From: Phycisphaerae bacterium
Lineage (GTDB): Bacteria > Planctomycetota > Phycisphaerae > Phycisphaerales > SM1A02
Length of the DNA: 41,704 nt
Direction: 5' to 3'
Assembly: GCA_002700845.1 (NCBI GenBank)
Contig: PAFA01000069.1
Location: 1-41,704, forward strand
Positions 1 through 7,695 of the stretch are shown here, piece by piece. The position numbers were made by a program, and so were the translations under genes. The first letter of the stretch is position 1; each line of letters begins with the position of its first letter. The notes below the pieces were generated by a model. The model was not told the origin of the DNA. It made no database searches and worked only from the letters and a program-made list of their open reading frames with translations.

Positions 1-19
1 CGTAGTCTGTCGAACTGCG

Positions 20-988
20 ATGACTGGAGCCATCCCACAAGCCACCACCCATGCCGCGATACTGGCCCCAAACTGGCTGGGGGATGTGGCTATGGCCATA
101 CCGAGCATCCAGACACTCTTGCAAAGAAGGCCCCAAACGACGTTCCATGTCTTGGCTCGCGCGCCATTTTCCGATGTCATCGGATTGCTCAATGCACCCC
201 AACTGAAATGCCACGAAATGGGACCAAGCGTCCAAGAACTCCGGAAGACCTTGCGAACCATTGACCCCGAAGCAGTAGTCCTTTTTCCCGGGAGCTTCCG
301 GAGCGCTTGGATCTGTCGAGGAATCGGAAAAGTTCGAATTGGTGTCCGTCAAGACTCGCGATCATGGTGGCTGACACATGCTTTCCCCCGAGGCACCAGT
401 CGCCCGAGAGCAACCCACGAGCACTACGCCGATCTGGTTGAACATGCGGTTGGCATTCGTCCCGGACCACCTCACTCTTTGCGAGCAAAAGGAAGGGGCA
501 TCGATCGGTCAGGCATTGTGCTGGTCCCCGGGGCAAGCCGCCCTTTCAAACGCTGGCCCGAATCGCGTTTTGTAGTCCTCGCTAAAGCTCTTCAAACATA
601 TCAAGAGCCGATCACCCTCATAGGCGCACCGGCTGAGCAAACGATGCTCAACGCCATCGCGAGGGAAATCCCCGACAGCAAGGTGATTTGCAACGAACGA
701 TTACCGCAAACCTTGGAATCCATCAAGAAGGCAAAGATCTTGGTCGGCAACGACACCGGACCAAGACATCTGGCCGCGTTGTTTGGCACCCCATGCGTCA
801 CACTGTTTGGCCCCACCGATCCTCGGTGGGCACCACCCACTCAATATGAGCATGCTTTGCGGTCGCAACCATTTGCACCAGGAGAATTGGTCGCGAATGA
901 TGCTCCGGGCGTCTTCCACTTGGAACGGATTTCTGTGGGTGATGTCGTGTCGGCGGTTCAGCAGGTTATGGCCAACCAATATGGCTAA
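20..988 (+). CDS. waaF: Glycosyltransferase family 9, LPS heptosyltransferase II-like
   Basis: A 322-aa protein of the ADP-heptose:LPS heptosyltransferase family (GT9), expected to add heptose to the lipopolysaccharide inner core on the cytoplasmic face of the inner membrane. The N-terminal acceptor-domain motif PNWLGD is at residues 17-22. The C-terminal nucleotide-sugar-binding signature GNDTGPRHLAA begins at residue 243 and is followed by LFGPTDP. The stretch around 88-110 (LFPGSFRSAW and after) also resembles WaaF. The ATG lies close to the window edge, so its operon partners upstream are unseen. Its stop overlaps the stop of the convergent gene by 4 nt. The family call is firm; the exact acceptor is inferred. 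Confidence 0.9.
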   Translation: MTGAIPQATTHAAILAPNWLGDVAMAIPSIQTLLQRRPQTTFHVLARAPFSDVIGLLNAPQLKCHEMGPSVQELRKTLRTIDPEAVVLFPGSFRSAWICRGIGKVRIGVRQDSRSWWLTHAFPRGTSRPRATHEHYADLVEHAVGIRPGPPHSLRAKGRGIDRSGIVLVPGASRPFKRWPESRFVVLAKALQTYQEPITLIGAPAEQTMLNAIAREIPDSKVICNERLPQTLESIKKAKILVGNDTGPRHLAALFGTPCVTLFGPTDPRWAPPTQYEHALRSQPFAPGELVANDAPGVFHLERISVGDVVSAVQQVMANQYG

Positions 989-2172
989 CGAAGTTGGAGT
1001 GGCACTTTGGCTACTGCTGAACGTCGCGCCTGTTCGGCCCACTGTTGAACCAGCCGCTGCGCGGCCACAAAATCAAGCACTGCGGCTTCACCAACCACTC
1101 GGCCATCAGCAGCCATTGGCGGCAATCTTAGGACTTGAAACGCCCCGCCGGCACGATCAACAAGCGAAGCCATCGCTTCTGGAGCATCGGCCGCATCCAC
1201 TTCCAGCAAATGAGTAATTCCAAATGAGGCCAATGCGTCTTGAGGAGGAATCGGCTCGAGAGTGCTGTCGGCCATCAACTCTGCTGGTACTCGGCAGAAA
1301 AAGGCAGCGACCGCTTCACCTTCTCGCTGGGGTTCATCCAGTCGCGGCTGGACCGGAACCGGACGTTGCGGACGCGGATACGCCTGTAATCCTGGAGGAG
1401 GCCAAGCCTCTGGAACTTTGGCCACCGACGATCCCCCCCGGTCAAACCACGAAAGGGCAGGTCGAGGGGCGACGAACCAAAGCATTGAAAGCACCAGCAA
1501 AAGCAAGCAACCTCCAATAATCGTCTGACGAACAGGCTTCGCCATCTGGCGACGTGGCTCAGGCAATCCTGGAGGACCCAACAAAACGGGCCTTGCAGCC
1601 ATGCCACTGGGATCAAACCGAGGCGGTTCTGGGATTTCGCCTCGATGCTGCAAGGCTGCACGATCGGCTCGCATCCCTTCAACCAAATCGCGGAGTTCAG
1701 CATCAGCGTCAAGATCACGCGACAGCCGAATGCGATCTGCTTCCTCAAGTCGTGATTCGACCCAGCCAAGCAATTGACCAAGTTGTCCACGACCTACCCC
1801 CGGGTCATCCTCAGCGAGCAACCCGAGACGGGCTCGCCAGCGGAGGGAACGAACCTCATGCAACGTGGTGTTCAACGCACCAGCAATGACCGTGTCTTCC
1901 AATTCCCCCAAGTCGCACAACACCAAAGCCGCCCGCTCGCGGGGCGCTAAACGATGCACCGGCAACGCCGCATCAGGCGAAGCGCCAGGCAACCCTTCCA
2001 CCAAAGCAGCGAAGGCTGATGCACTTTCTTCGGCTTCTGTCGCTGAAAGTGCCGCTCGAAGCCCTCCATCAAGTCGAGCCTCGGCGTGGCGTGGATCCAA
2101 AGCGAGCGCGCACTCCCAGAGCTTCGACTGAAGTCGGTTGAGTCGCGGTCCGGATGGGCGCTGGCGTACCAT
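985..2172 (-). CDS. Membrane-anchored protein with sigma70 region 4-like HTH and anti-sigma-like segment
   Basis: A 395-aa protein (ATG at 2172; a GTG at 2178 is also in frame). Residues about 74-118 read like a sigma70 region 4 helix-turn-helix (HRLAPRERAALVLCDLGE, then an IAGALNTT...EVRSLRWR helix pair). Residues about 130-178 resemble the helical N-terminus of anti-sigma factors (acidic ELRDLVEGMRADRAAL) but have no zinc ligands. A single hydrophobic helix follows at 217-235, then a Pro-rich linker and an extracytoplasmic part of about 130 aa with no family I recognise. No sigma region 2 is visible, so it cannot be a complete sigma factor. Its start lies only 10 bp from purB on the opposite strand. 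A regulatory role is inferred. Confidence 0.75.
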   Translation of the reverse strand: MVRQRPSGPRLNRLQSKLWECALALDPRHAEARLDGGLRAALSATEAEESASAFAALVEGLPGASPDAALPVHRLAPRERAALVLCDLGELEDTVIAGALNTTLHEVRSLRWRARLGLLAEDDPGVGRGQLGQLLGWVESRLEEADRIRLSRDLDADAELRDLVEGMRADRAALQHRGEIPEPPRFDPSGMAARPVLLGPPGLPEPRRQMAKPVRQTIIGGCLLLLVLSMLWFVAPRPALSWFDRGGSSVAKVPEAWPPPGLQAYPRPQRPVPVQPRLDEPQREGEAVAAFFCRVPAELMADSTLEPIPPQDALASFGITHLLEVDAADAPEAMASLVDRAGGAFQVLRLPPMAADGRVVGEAAVLDFVAAQRLVQQWAEQARRSAVAKVPLQLR

Positions 2173-2182
2173 CAGCACAACG

Positions 2183-3625
2183 ATGGTACTCCCCCAAGAC
2201 GAATGGCAGAGTCCACTGGCAAGCCGCTATGCCTCAGTGGAAATGCGAACCCTCTTTTCTGACCGAAACCGCATCGGACTGTGGCGGCGGCTTTGGCTGG
2301 CTCTCGCCGAATCTGAGCATGAATTGGGCTTGCCCATCACCGCTCAGCAGCTCGACGAACTTCGAAACACCCTCGACGACATCGATTTCGAGAAAGCAGC
2401 CGCCTACGAGGCCGAATTGCGGCACGACGTCATGGCCCATGTGCACACCTGGGGGGATGTGGCCCCCACCGCTCGTCCAATTTTGCACTTGGGCGCCACC
2501 AGCCAATTCCTGAATTGCAACGCCGAGGCCATCATGCTCAGGGATGCTCTGGATCAGATCGCCGGCACCCTTGCCGCGGTCATTGATGCTCTGGGCACGT
2601 TTGCTTGCACCCACCGAGCCGTCCCCACCCTGGGATCAACCCACTTCCAAACCGCACAACCAACAACTGTTGGCAAACGTGCGAGCGTCTGGTGTTGGGA
2701 TTTGTGCCTTGCTCTTGAAGAAGTAGAACGCCAACGCGATGGCATCCGACTTCGCGGCGTCAAAGGAACCACCGGCACCCAAGCATCTTTTTTGGCTCTT
2801 TTCGACGGAGACCATGACAAAGTAGATCAACTGGAAAACATGGTCGCCGAAAGAATGGGTTTCACGGCTGATCAGTTGCATCCGGTCACCGGTCAAACTT
2901 ACCCCCGGTTGGTTGACGCCAAAGTGCTGAGCGCCCTTGGCATCGTCGCCACCGCAAGCCACAAGTGGGCAACCGATGTCCGCCTGCTTGCCGGACGTGC
3001 CGAAATCGAAGAACCCGTTGCCAAGAAGCAAATTGGTTCATCAGCAATGCCGTACAAACGAAATCCCATGCGTTGTGAAAGGGCATGTGGACTGGCGAGA
3101 TTTGTGATGAACTTGGTCCCCAACACCTACCAAACGGCCGCCACCCAATGGCTCGAACGAACCCTTGATGACTCGGCAAACCGACGGTTGGCGTTGTCCG
3201 AGGCGTTTTTGGCCACAGACGCAACGTTGGGCATTCTTAGAAATGTCTCGAAAGGCCTGATCGCCAACCCTGCCGTGTGCCGCACCAACCTGATGCGTGA
3301 GATGCCGTTCTTGGCCACTGAAGCGTTGCTTATGGCTGCAGTTCGACAAGGCGCAGACCGACAAACCACCCACGAAGTCATCCGTTCCCACAGTCGGGAG
3401 GTCCAAGCAGACCTTCGAGCTGGCGCAACCACGAATGATTTGCTGGACCGTCTTCGAACCGAACCAGCCTTCGACGGCGTCAGCATGGAAGAAGCTCTTG
3501 AGCCAGAGCGTCACATTGGGCGAGCGCCAGAGCAAGTTGACCGCTTTATTGGCCAGTACGTGACTCCAATTCGACACCGATATGCGTCGAATATCGAAGG
3601 AGATGTGTCAGATCTCGCCATTTAA
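2183..3625 (+). CDS. purB: Adenylosuccinate lyase, animal-like subfamily
   Basis: A 480-aa lyase that cleaves SAICAR to AICAR and adenylosuccinate to AMP in purine synthesis (cytoplasmic homotetramer). The fumarase/aspartase-superfamily signature GSSAMPYKRNP is at residues 285-295, and the catalytic-His region THFQTAQPTT starts near 153. It resembles human ADSL, as I recall that sequence, far more than the short bacterial form: SPLASRYAS near the N-terminus, RHDVMAHVHT at 80-89 and VKGTTGTQASFL from 193. Length also fits (human about 484 aa, typical bacterial PurB about 430-460). The ATG at 2183 is chosen because SPLASRYAS sits at residues 10-18; a TTG at 2138 would only add a tail of non-conserved residues. 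No clear Shine-Dalgarno is seen. Confidence 0.95.
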   Translation: MVLPQDEWQSPLASRYASVEMRTLFSDRNRIGLWRRLWLALAESEHELGLPITAQQLDELRNTLDDIDFEKAAAYEAELRHDVMAHVHTWGDVAPTARPILHLGATSQFLNCNAEAIMLRDALDQIAGTLAAVIDALGTFACTHRAVPTLGSTHFQTAQPTTVGKRASVWCWDLCLALEEVERQRDGIRLRGVKGTTGTQASFLALFDGDHDKVDQLENMVAERMGFTADQLHPVTGQTYPRLVDAKVLSALGIVATASHKWATDVRLLAGRAEIEEPVAKKQIGSSAMPYKRNPMRCERACGLARFVMNLVPNTYQTAATQWLERTLDDSANRRLALSEAFLATDATLGILRNVSKGLIANPAVCRTNLMREMPFLATEALLMAAVRQGADRQTTHEVIRSHSREVQADLRAGATTNDLLDRLRTEPAFDGVSMEEALEPERHIGRAPEQVDRFIGQYVTPIRHRYASNIEGDVSDLAI

Positions 3626-3738
3626 GTAAAAAAAAGGCTCTGCTGGGCCCAAATCACTGATCTGAGCCCGCACACATGCCCGTCATGCGGCACAATGGAA
3701 TTTGAAGGGCCCTAACGGCCCACTAAAGGAGAACCACT

Positions 3739-3915
3739 ATGGAGTCCTACGACAACCTTCGACGTCTTGTGGAATCGGTTGATGAAGACATCAACAAAGC
3801 CAAGGGTGGCAACAAAGCTGCTGGCACACGTGTTCGCAAGATCATGCAAGAGATCAAAGCTGCGGCCCAAGAGATCCGCGCTCAAATGCTTGAAATTCGT
3901 ACTGAAGACAACTGA
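3739..3915 (+). CDS. Hc1-like bacterial histone H1 homologue (58 aa)
   Basis: A short basic/acidic helical protein beginning MESYDNLRRLVESVDEDINK with the core AKGGNKAAGTRVRKIMQEIK. The GNKAAGTRVRK block matches the chlamydial histone-like Hc1 family (compare GNKAAAQRVR in HctA), which binds DNA and compacts the nucleoid. The Lys/Ala-rich C-terminal tail of HctA is missing, as in the short homologues I recall from planctomycetes and Bacteroidetes. A strong Shine-Dalgarno AAAGGAG lies at 3725-3731, 7 nt before the ATG. A 5-bp hairpin (GGGCC 3707-3711 / GGCCC 3717-3721) sits just upstream of it. A monocistronic, well-translated gene is likely, since hairpins follow the stop. DNA binding is inferred from the family. 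Confidence 0.85.
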   Translation: MESYDNLRRLVESVDEDINKAKGGNKAAGTRVRKIMQEIKAAAQEIRAQMLEIRTEDN

Positions 3916-3924
3916 TCTTCAAAT

Positions 3925-3984
3925 CGGCCTTCTTCGGAAGGCTCACCAAACATCAAGAAGGCCGTCCTACGGGGCGGCCTTCTT
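3925..3984 (+). terminator. Terminator/attenuator-like interleaved hairpins after the Hc1-like gene
   Basis: AAGAAGGCCG (3955-3964) pairs perfectly with CGGCCTTCTT (3975-3984), giving a 10-bp stem with a 10-nt loop. The same CGGCCTTCTT also occurs at 3925-3934, so the central arm can pair with either copy. A local hairpin GCCTTC-TTCG-GAAGGC (3927-3942) competes for the first copy. Only three T follow (GCTTTG), so the terminator is imperfect. The element lies between the Hc1-like gene and the fabZ-like gene and could end the first transcript or meter read-through. Confidence 0.6.
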
Positions 3985-4008
3985 GCTTTGAGTATTCTGT
4001 CATCGCAC

Positions 4009-4482
4009 ATGGCCATAGAACCTGCCCTACCGCTTGATCAGATTGATCCCAATGCCTGTCTGCATGACGCCAAGGCTATTGATTTGCTCATTCCACACCG
4101 TGGCCCGATCCGCCAAGTGGATCGCATCGTCTTTGCCGAGACACCAATGCTTATTGCTGGGGTGAAGGAAGTTCGTGATGACGAGTTTTGGTGCGATGGA
4201 CACATTCCCGGCCGGCCCGTCATGCCGGGAGTTCTGCAGCTTGAAGCAGGCGCCCAATTGGCTTCAATCTTGGACACGTTGTGCCACGGTCCCGACCGCT
4301 TCATGGGGCTGGTTCGTATCGATGATGCTTCATTCCGAGGCTCCGTTGAACCAGGCGATCAACTGTTGCTTCTTGGTCGTCGCCTAAAGCCTGCACACAA
4401 ACGTCGATTTGTCTGTCAATGCCAAGGATTGGTACGTGGCAATATCGTATTCAATGCACAAATAACCGGCTTCACCCTGTAA
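4009..4482 (+). CDS. fabZ: FabZ-like (3R)-hydroxyacyl-ACP dehydratase, hotdog fold
   Basis: A 157-aa hotdog-fold dehydratase. Visible motifs are IPHRGPIRQVDRI (28-40; compare LLPHRYPFLLVDRI in FabZ), the catalytic-His motif GHIPGRPVMPG with H65, and the catalytic acid in LQLEAGAQ (E79). In fatty-acid synthesis FabZ removes water from 3-hydroxyacyl-ACP in the cytoplasm. The ATG at 4009 is preferred over the in-frame TTG at 3988, which lies against the hairpin element. manA follows after 9 nt on the same strand. It could instead be a FabZ/FabA-like paralogue with a specialised substrate; the residues only show an intact active site. Confidence 0.85.
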   Translation: MAIEPALPLDQIDPNACLHDAKAIDLLIPHRGPIRQVDRIVFAETPMLIAGVKEVRDDEFWCDGHIPGRPVMPGVLQLEAGAQLASILDTLCHGPDRFMGLVRIDDASFRGSVEPGDQLLLLGRRLKPAHKRRFVCQCQGLVRGNIVFNAQITGFTL

Positions 4483-4491
4483 AGCAGATCC

Positions 4492-5478
4492 ATGTTCACT
4501 CCTCCGTTCCGCTGCCATCCTTTGCTCAAATCCCGAGTGTGGGGCGGTCAAAAACTTGCCGATTGGGGACGCTCGCTTCCCAACCCAGGACAAGGTCAAT
4601 GGGGTGAATCTTGGGAGTTGGCAGATCTTCCGGAAGAAATTGCTGACGGCCAAAGCATCATTTGCGATGGACCACTTGCTGGCCAAACCTTTCGAGATGC
4701 CTTAAAGCATCACTCCAAATCTTTGCTGGGTGACCTTCCACTCAGCCCCCAGGGTGGCTTCCCTTTGCTGGTGAAGCTTCTTGATGCCCAGCGAAACCTC
4801 TCGGTACAAGTGCACCCCACGGCCGAATACGCTGAAATTCATCCGGGCGCGTACAAAAAAGACGAAGCATGGCTCATCCTTGATGCTCATCCAGGGAGCA
4901 CCCTTTACACCGGCTTGGCCGATGGGATCACTCCCAAACAACTGTGTGCTGCCGCCCGACGTGGCGAGGATTTACAACCACTCATGCACACGGTGCCCGC
5001 GGTCCCCGGAACCTGTCATGTGCTGCAAAGTGGGACTTGTCATGCCCTTGGAGGCGGCATTTTGGTGGCTGAGTTCCAGACACCCAGTGACACCACCTAC
5101 CGGGTGTGGGACTGGGGGCGTGAGGGGCGAGAAATGCACCTTGAGCATGCCTTGGCCTGCATGTCTTCTGGCCGAGCAGTTGAGCCCTCCTTCACGCGTG
5201 CCGATGCCGATGGTCTGGAGATTCGTGTTGTTGCCACGACACCTGCCTTCGTACTCCGAACGCTTCATGCCCCTGCCCGGCATACCCTCCATCGCCCCCC
5301 CTGCGATCGACCTGAAATCTGGCTCCTCCTCGAAGGAGACATGATGTGTGGAGACCTCCACTGGCGTAAGGGGGATACCGTCTTTTTTCCGGCCGACAGC
5401 GACGTTGAGGCTGAAATCAGCCCTGGTTGCCGCTGGGTGCACTGTCATTTGCCCTTTGGACAAGAACGTCTTGCCTGA
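4492..5478 (+). CDS. manA: Mannose-6-phosphate isomerase, type I cupin
   Basis: A 328-aa zinc cupin interconverting fructose-6-P and mannose-6-P, which feeds GDP-mannose or rhamnose-type sugars for surface polysaccharides, or mannose catabolism. The expected zinc ligands are present: Q106 and H108 in VQVHP, E125 in KKDEAW and H184 in GTCHALGGG. R204 lies within TTYRVWDWGR (201-210), the usual substrate-binding region. A second cupin fold fills the C-terminus. Length suits the short bacterial form. The following sigma-factor gene overlaps its 3' end by 8 nt if the TTG start is right, so the two are probably co-transcribed. Confidence 0.93.
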   Translation: MFTPPFRCHPLLKSRVWGGQKLADWGRSLPNPGQGQWGESWELADLPEEIADGQSIICDGPLAGQTFRDALKHHSKSLLGDLPLSPQGGFPLLVKLLDAQRNLSVQVHPTAEYAEIHPGAYKKDEAWLILDAHPGSTLYTGLADGITPKQLCAAARRGEDLQPLMHTVPAVPGTCHVLQSGTCHALGGGILVAEFQTPSDTTYRVWDWGREGREMHLEHALACMSSGRAVEPSFTRADADGLEIRVVATTPAFVLRTLHAPARHTLHRPPCDRPEIWLLLEGDMMCGDLHWRKGDTVFFPADSDVEAEISPGCRWVHCHLPFGQERLA

Positions 5479-6064
5479 GGGAATACCTGACCCTTCGGGC
5501 TCGTCCCTCAAGCATGGTGAACATGCTGCCCGACGACCTCTGTCCGAATCCAAACTCCGCCAAATCATGCAGGAGCAAGGGCCAAGGCTCTTGGCTCTGG
5601 CCCGTGGCGTGGTCCGTGACTCGCATGTGGCAGAAGACATCGTTCAGGAGAGCTTTGTGAAACTCTGGCGGCAACCTCCAGAAGCCGCAGCCGCCATGCC
5701 CTCTTGGCTACGAACAACGGTGGTTCGAGCTTCAATCGACCGACTTCGAAAACGTCAGGCCACACCAAGCGACACGCTGAATCCTGCCGCACCAGAACAT
5801 CCACCGCCCGCCGATGCCCAAGAACGAGCAGCATGCATCGAAGACGCCATGGCTCGTCTTGATCCTGAAAAACGTGCGGTACTTTTGCTGCGTGCCCGAG
5901 ACCAACTTCCGTACGAAGCCATCGCCGCGGCCCTTGAAGTTCCAATCGGAACCGTCATGAGCCGACTTGCTCGAGCCAGAAAAGCATTGCTTCACGAGCT
6001 GGCTCAGTCAGAAAAAAACACCGACAGTGATCCCATCCCACTTCCACGGAGACAGACGCCATGA
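5471..6064 (+). CDS. ECF-type RNA polymerase sigma factor
   Basis: About 197 aa. Sigma region 2 includes LARGVVRDSHVAEDIVQESF and KLWRQ, and region 4 includes LDPEKRAVLLLRARDQLPYEAIAA followed by the VPIGTVMSRLARAR recognition helix. There is no in-frame ATG before region 2. The TTG at 5471, overlapping the manA end, is the best start; a GTG/ATG further upstream in this frame would lie well inside manA, and the ATG at 5567 would cut into region 2. Its stop overlaps the next gene as ATGA, and that gene encodes a zinc-finger anti-sigma factor. The pair therefore forms a standard transmembrane sigma/anti-sigma switch. Target promoters are unknown. Confidence 0.88.
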   Translation: MPEGIPDPSGSSLKHGEHAARRPLSESKLRQIMQEQGPRLLALARGVVRDSHVAEDIVQESFVKLWRQPPEAAAAMPSWLRTTVVRASIDRLRKRQATPSDTLNPAAPEHPPPADAQERAACIEDAMARLDPEKRAVLLLRARDQLPYEAIAAALEVPIGTVMSRLARARKALLHELAQSEKNTDSDPIPLPRRQTP

Positions 6065-6714
6065 CAATGGACTGCGAGAATTTTGATCAATACCGCGACG
6101 CATTTTTAGATGGCCGGCTTTCTTCCGATCAAGCCCGTTCAGCGGAACAACATTTGGCAAACTGTCCAAAGTGCCAAGTCGAGATTGAACACCTGCTGGC
6201 CACCGAATCCCACCTTCGGGACCAAGTGGAACCTGCATGGACCGAACAGATGACCCAAGTCGTGTTGAATCAAACCACGGCGCCCATTGCACAAATCACC
6301 TGGCCATGGCAAGTGGCCACAGCTGCAGGCTGGCTCTTGGCCATTGGGTTGGGACTGCAAATGCTTCGCCCCTCTGGTTCGCCTGATTCAGTTGCTCAAC
6401 CCGTGGCTTACTATCAGCCAGCACCTTGGATGAAATCGACCTTAGGCCCCCGGCGTGAGGTGGAAGCAATCACACCACTTGTTCAGATGCTGGGACACCT
6501 CCAAACCGGTTCCCCCCCATCCGCCGTTCTTTTGGAAGATCTTGCCACCATGCGGCAAACCGCCTTCGGTGAGAATCGGATCCTGATCCTCGAAGCAGAG
6601 GCCGCGTGTGCGCATCTTCTTCAACCGGCCCGAGTTGATCTTGAGACCCTTTTTCCAGGTTTAAGCAAACGATTACAAGCCGCCGTCAGCGAACATACTT
6701 CTCCACAAGCTTGA
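6061..6714 (+). CDS. Zinc-finger (ZAS-type) transmembrane anti-sigma factor
   Basis: A 217-aa protein translationally coupled (ATGA) to the upstream ECF sigma gene. The N-terminus has the anti-sigma zinc-binding pattern H31-x3-C35-x2-C38, preceded by the typical DAFLDGRLS helix. A single transmembrane helix is predicted at about 82-102. The remaining roughly 115 aa would be extracytoplasmic, without a family I recognise, and includes a GPRREVEAITPL stretch. The expected role is to hold the adjacent ECF factor inactive at the inner membrane until a signal leads to its release. The signal is not evident. Confidence 0.85.
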   Translation: MTMDCENFDQYRDAFLDGRLSSDQARSAEQHLANCPKCQVEIEHLLATESHLRDQVEPAWTEQMTQVVLNQTTAPIAQITWPWQVATAAGWLLAIGLGLQMLRPSGSPDSVAQPVAYYQPAPWMKSTLGPRREVEAITPLVQMLGHLQTGSPPSAVLLEDLATMRQTAFGENRILILEAEAACAHLLQPARVDLETLFPGLSKRLQAAVSEHTSPQA

Positions 6715-6778
6715 CCCTGGAGGACGTCCGAGAACCGTAGCCTTCGACGGAAGTCCCGTGCGCTCGTACCATACAGCC

Positions 6779-7039
6779 GTGAATTCAATCAACGGACTCC
6801 CCCCGATTCTCCCCCCAACGACTTCGGCTGTCCGTACAGCCCCGCTTCGTTTGGAAGAGGCCGGTAGCGAAGGAGCCCCAGTGGCCCGGATCGCACCCAG
6901 CCAACCCGTCGACCCACTGGTCGCTGGGCGTCTGGCACCGGGTTCCCGATTGACACTTCGCCCGAACTTGGCCCAAATCCAAGCCACCTACGGTGCCTCA
7001 GCTCAGGCGGCACCCGCTGGACCTGAGACCATCGCGTGA
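6779..7039 (+). CDS. Small Pro/Ala-rich protein of unknown function
   Basis: About 86 aa from the GTG at 6779 (a GTG at 6758 adds 7 aa and has a GGAAG a few bases upstream). The sequence is low-complexity and proline-rich (NGLPPILPPTT...), with a short LVAGRLAPGSRLTL core. No signal peptide, membrane helix or domain is recognised. I believe it is a real gene because its stop overlaps the GTG start of the KDPG aldolase (GTGA) and it fills the space between the anti-sigma gene and eda in the same direction. The function is unknown. Confidence 0.55.
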   Translation: MNSINGLPPILPPTTSAVRTAPLRLEEAGSEGAPVARIAPSQPVDPLVAGRLAPGSRLTLRPNLAQIQATYGASAQAAPAGPETIA

Positions 7040-7662
7040 ATCGCAATGAATTTGTCAGTGCTTTTGCTGCGGCCCGAGCCAGTGCAATTCTTCGCACCCC
7101 CCACGAACATCTGGCCGGCCCAGCGATGGAGGCTGCCGTTGACGCAGGATTTCAAATTGTTGAATTCACTTTGACCATCCCGGGGGCGTTGGAATTGATC
7201 CGTTCGTTCTCAAAACAAGATGGTCTTTTGGTGAGCGTCGGTACTGTCCTAACGCCGGTGGATGCACATGCCGCCATCGATGCAGGCGCGGCATGCTTGG
7301 TTTCACCTGTCCTGAATCCCGAAGTTGGTGCGGTTGCCGCTGAACGCGACATCGCATGGATGCCAGGTATTGCCACCCCAACCGAGGCCTACGCAGCCCA
7401 TCAAGCTGGCGCCCCCCTGCAGAAGATCTTTCCTATGCCTGGAATTGGTGCCGCCTGGGTCAAAGCCATCCGGGGACCGATGCCATTTCTCAACCTGGTC
7501 CCAACCCATGGCGTGCACGAAAACAACGCCGCTTCGTTCTTAAAGGCTGGGGCTCACGCGGTGGGTTTTGTGCAGTCAGTCTTTGATCCGAACGACATCG
7601 CAGAACAGCGTTGGGGCAAGATCAAAGAACGAGCCCAAAAAGCCTTGGCATCAATTGCTTGA
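7036..7662 (+). CDS. eda: 2-dehydro-3-deoxyphosphogluconate (KDPG/KHG) aldolase
   Basis: A 208-aa class I aldolase of the KDPG/KHG family. It splits KDPG to pyruvate and glyceraldehyde-3-P (Entner-Doudoroff or uronate catabolism). The general-base glutamate is E43 in IVEFTLTIPG and the Schiff-base lysine is K130 in QKIFPMPG. VGTVLTP (68-74) and SPVLNPE match the conserved barrel strands. It starts at a GTG overlapping the stop of the small gene before it. It converges on proS with a 33-bp gap and no strong terminator. No edd-like gene is nearby. Confidence 0.9.
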   Translation: MNRNEFVSAFAAARASAILRTPHEHLAGPAMEAAVDAGFQIVEFTLTIPGALELIRSFSKQDGLLVSVGTVLTPVDAHAAIDAGAACLVSPVLNPEVGAVAAERDIAWMPGIATPTEAYAAHQAGAPLQKIFPMPGIGAAWVKAIRGPMPFLNLVPTHGVHENNAASFLKAGAHAVGFVQSVFDPNDIAEQRWGKIKERAQKALASIA

Positions 7663-7695
7663 TCTGAAGCACCCGACGGCAAAAACCATTGATCG

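Noticed and set aside
2138-2182. TTG start for purB adding 15 residues
   Set aside because: The extra residues are not conserved and would overlap the divergent gene; the ATG at 2183 matches the family N-terminus.
3626-3738. Terminator after purB
   Set aside because: GGCTC/GAGCC arms are present around 3636-3668, but the loop is long and no T-run follows; the A-run precedes the arm on the plus strand.
4972-5640. 222-aa minus-strand frame inside manA and the sigma gene
   Set aside because: It is antisense to two clearly recognised genes, with a Cys/Arg/Ser-rich shadow composition.
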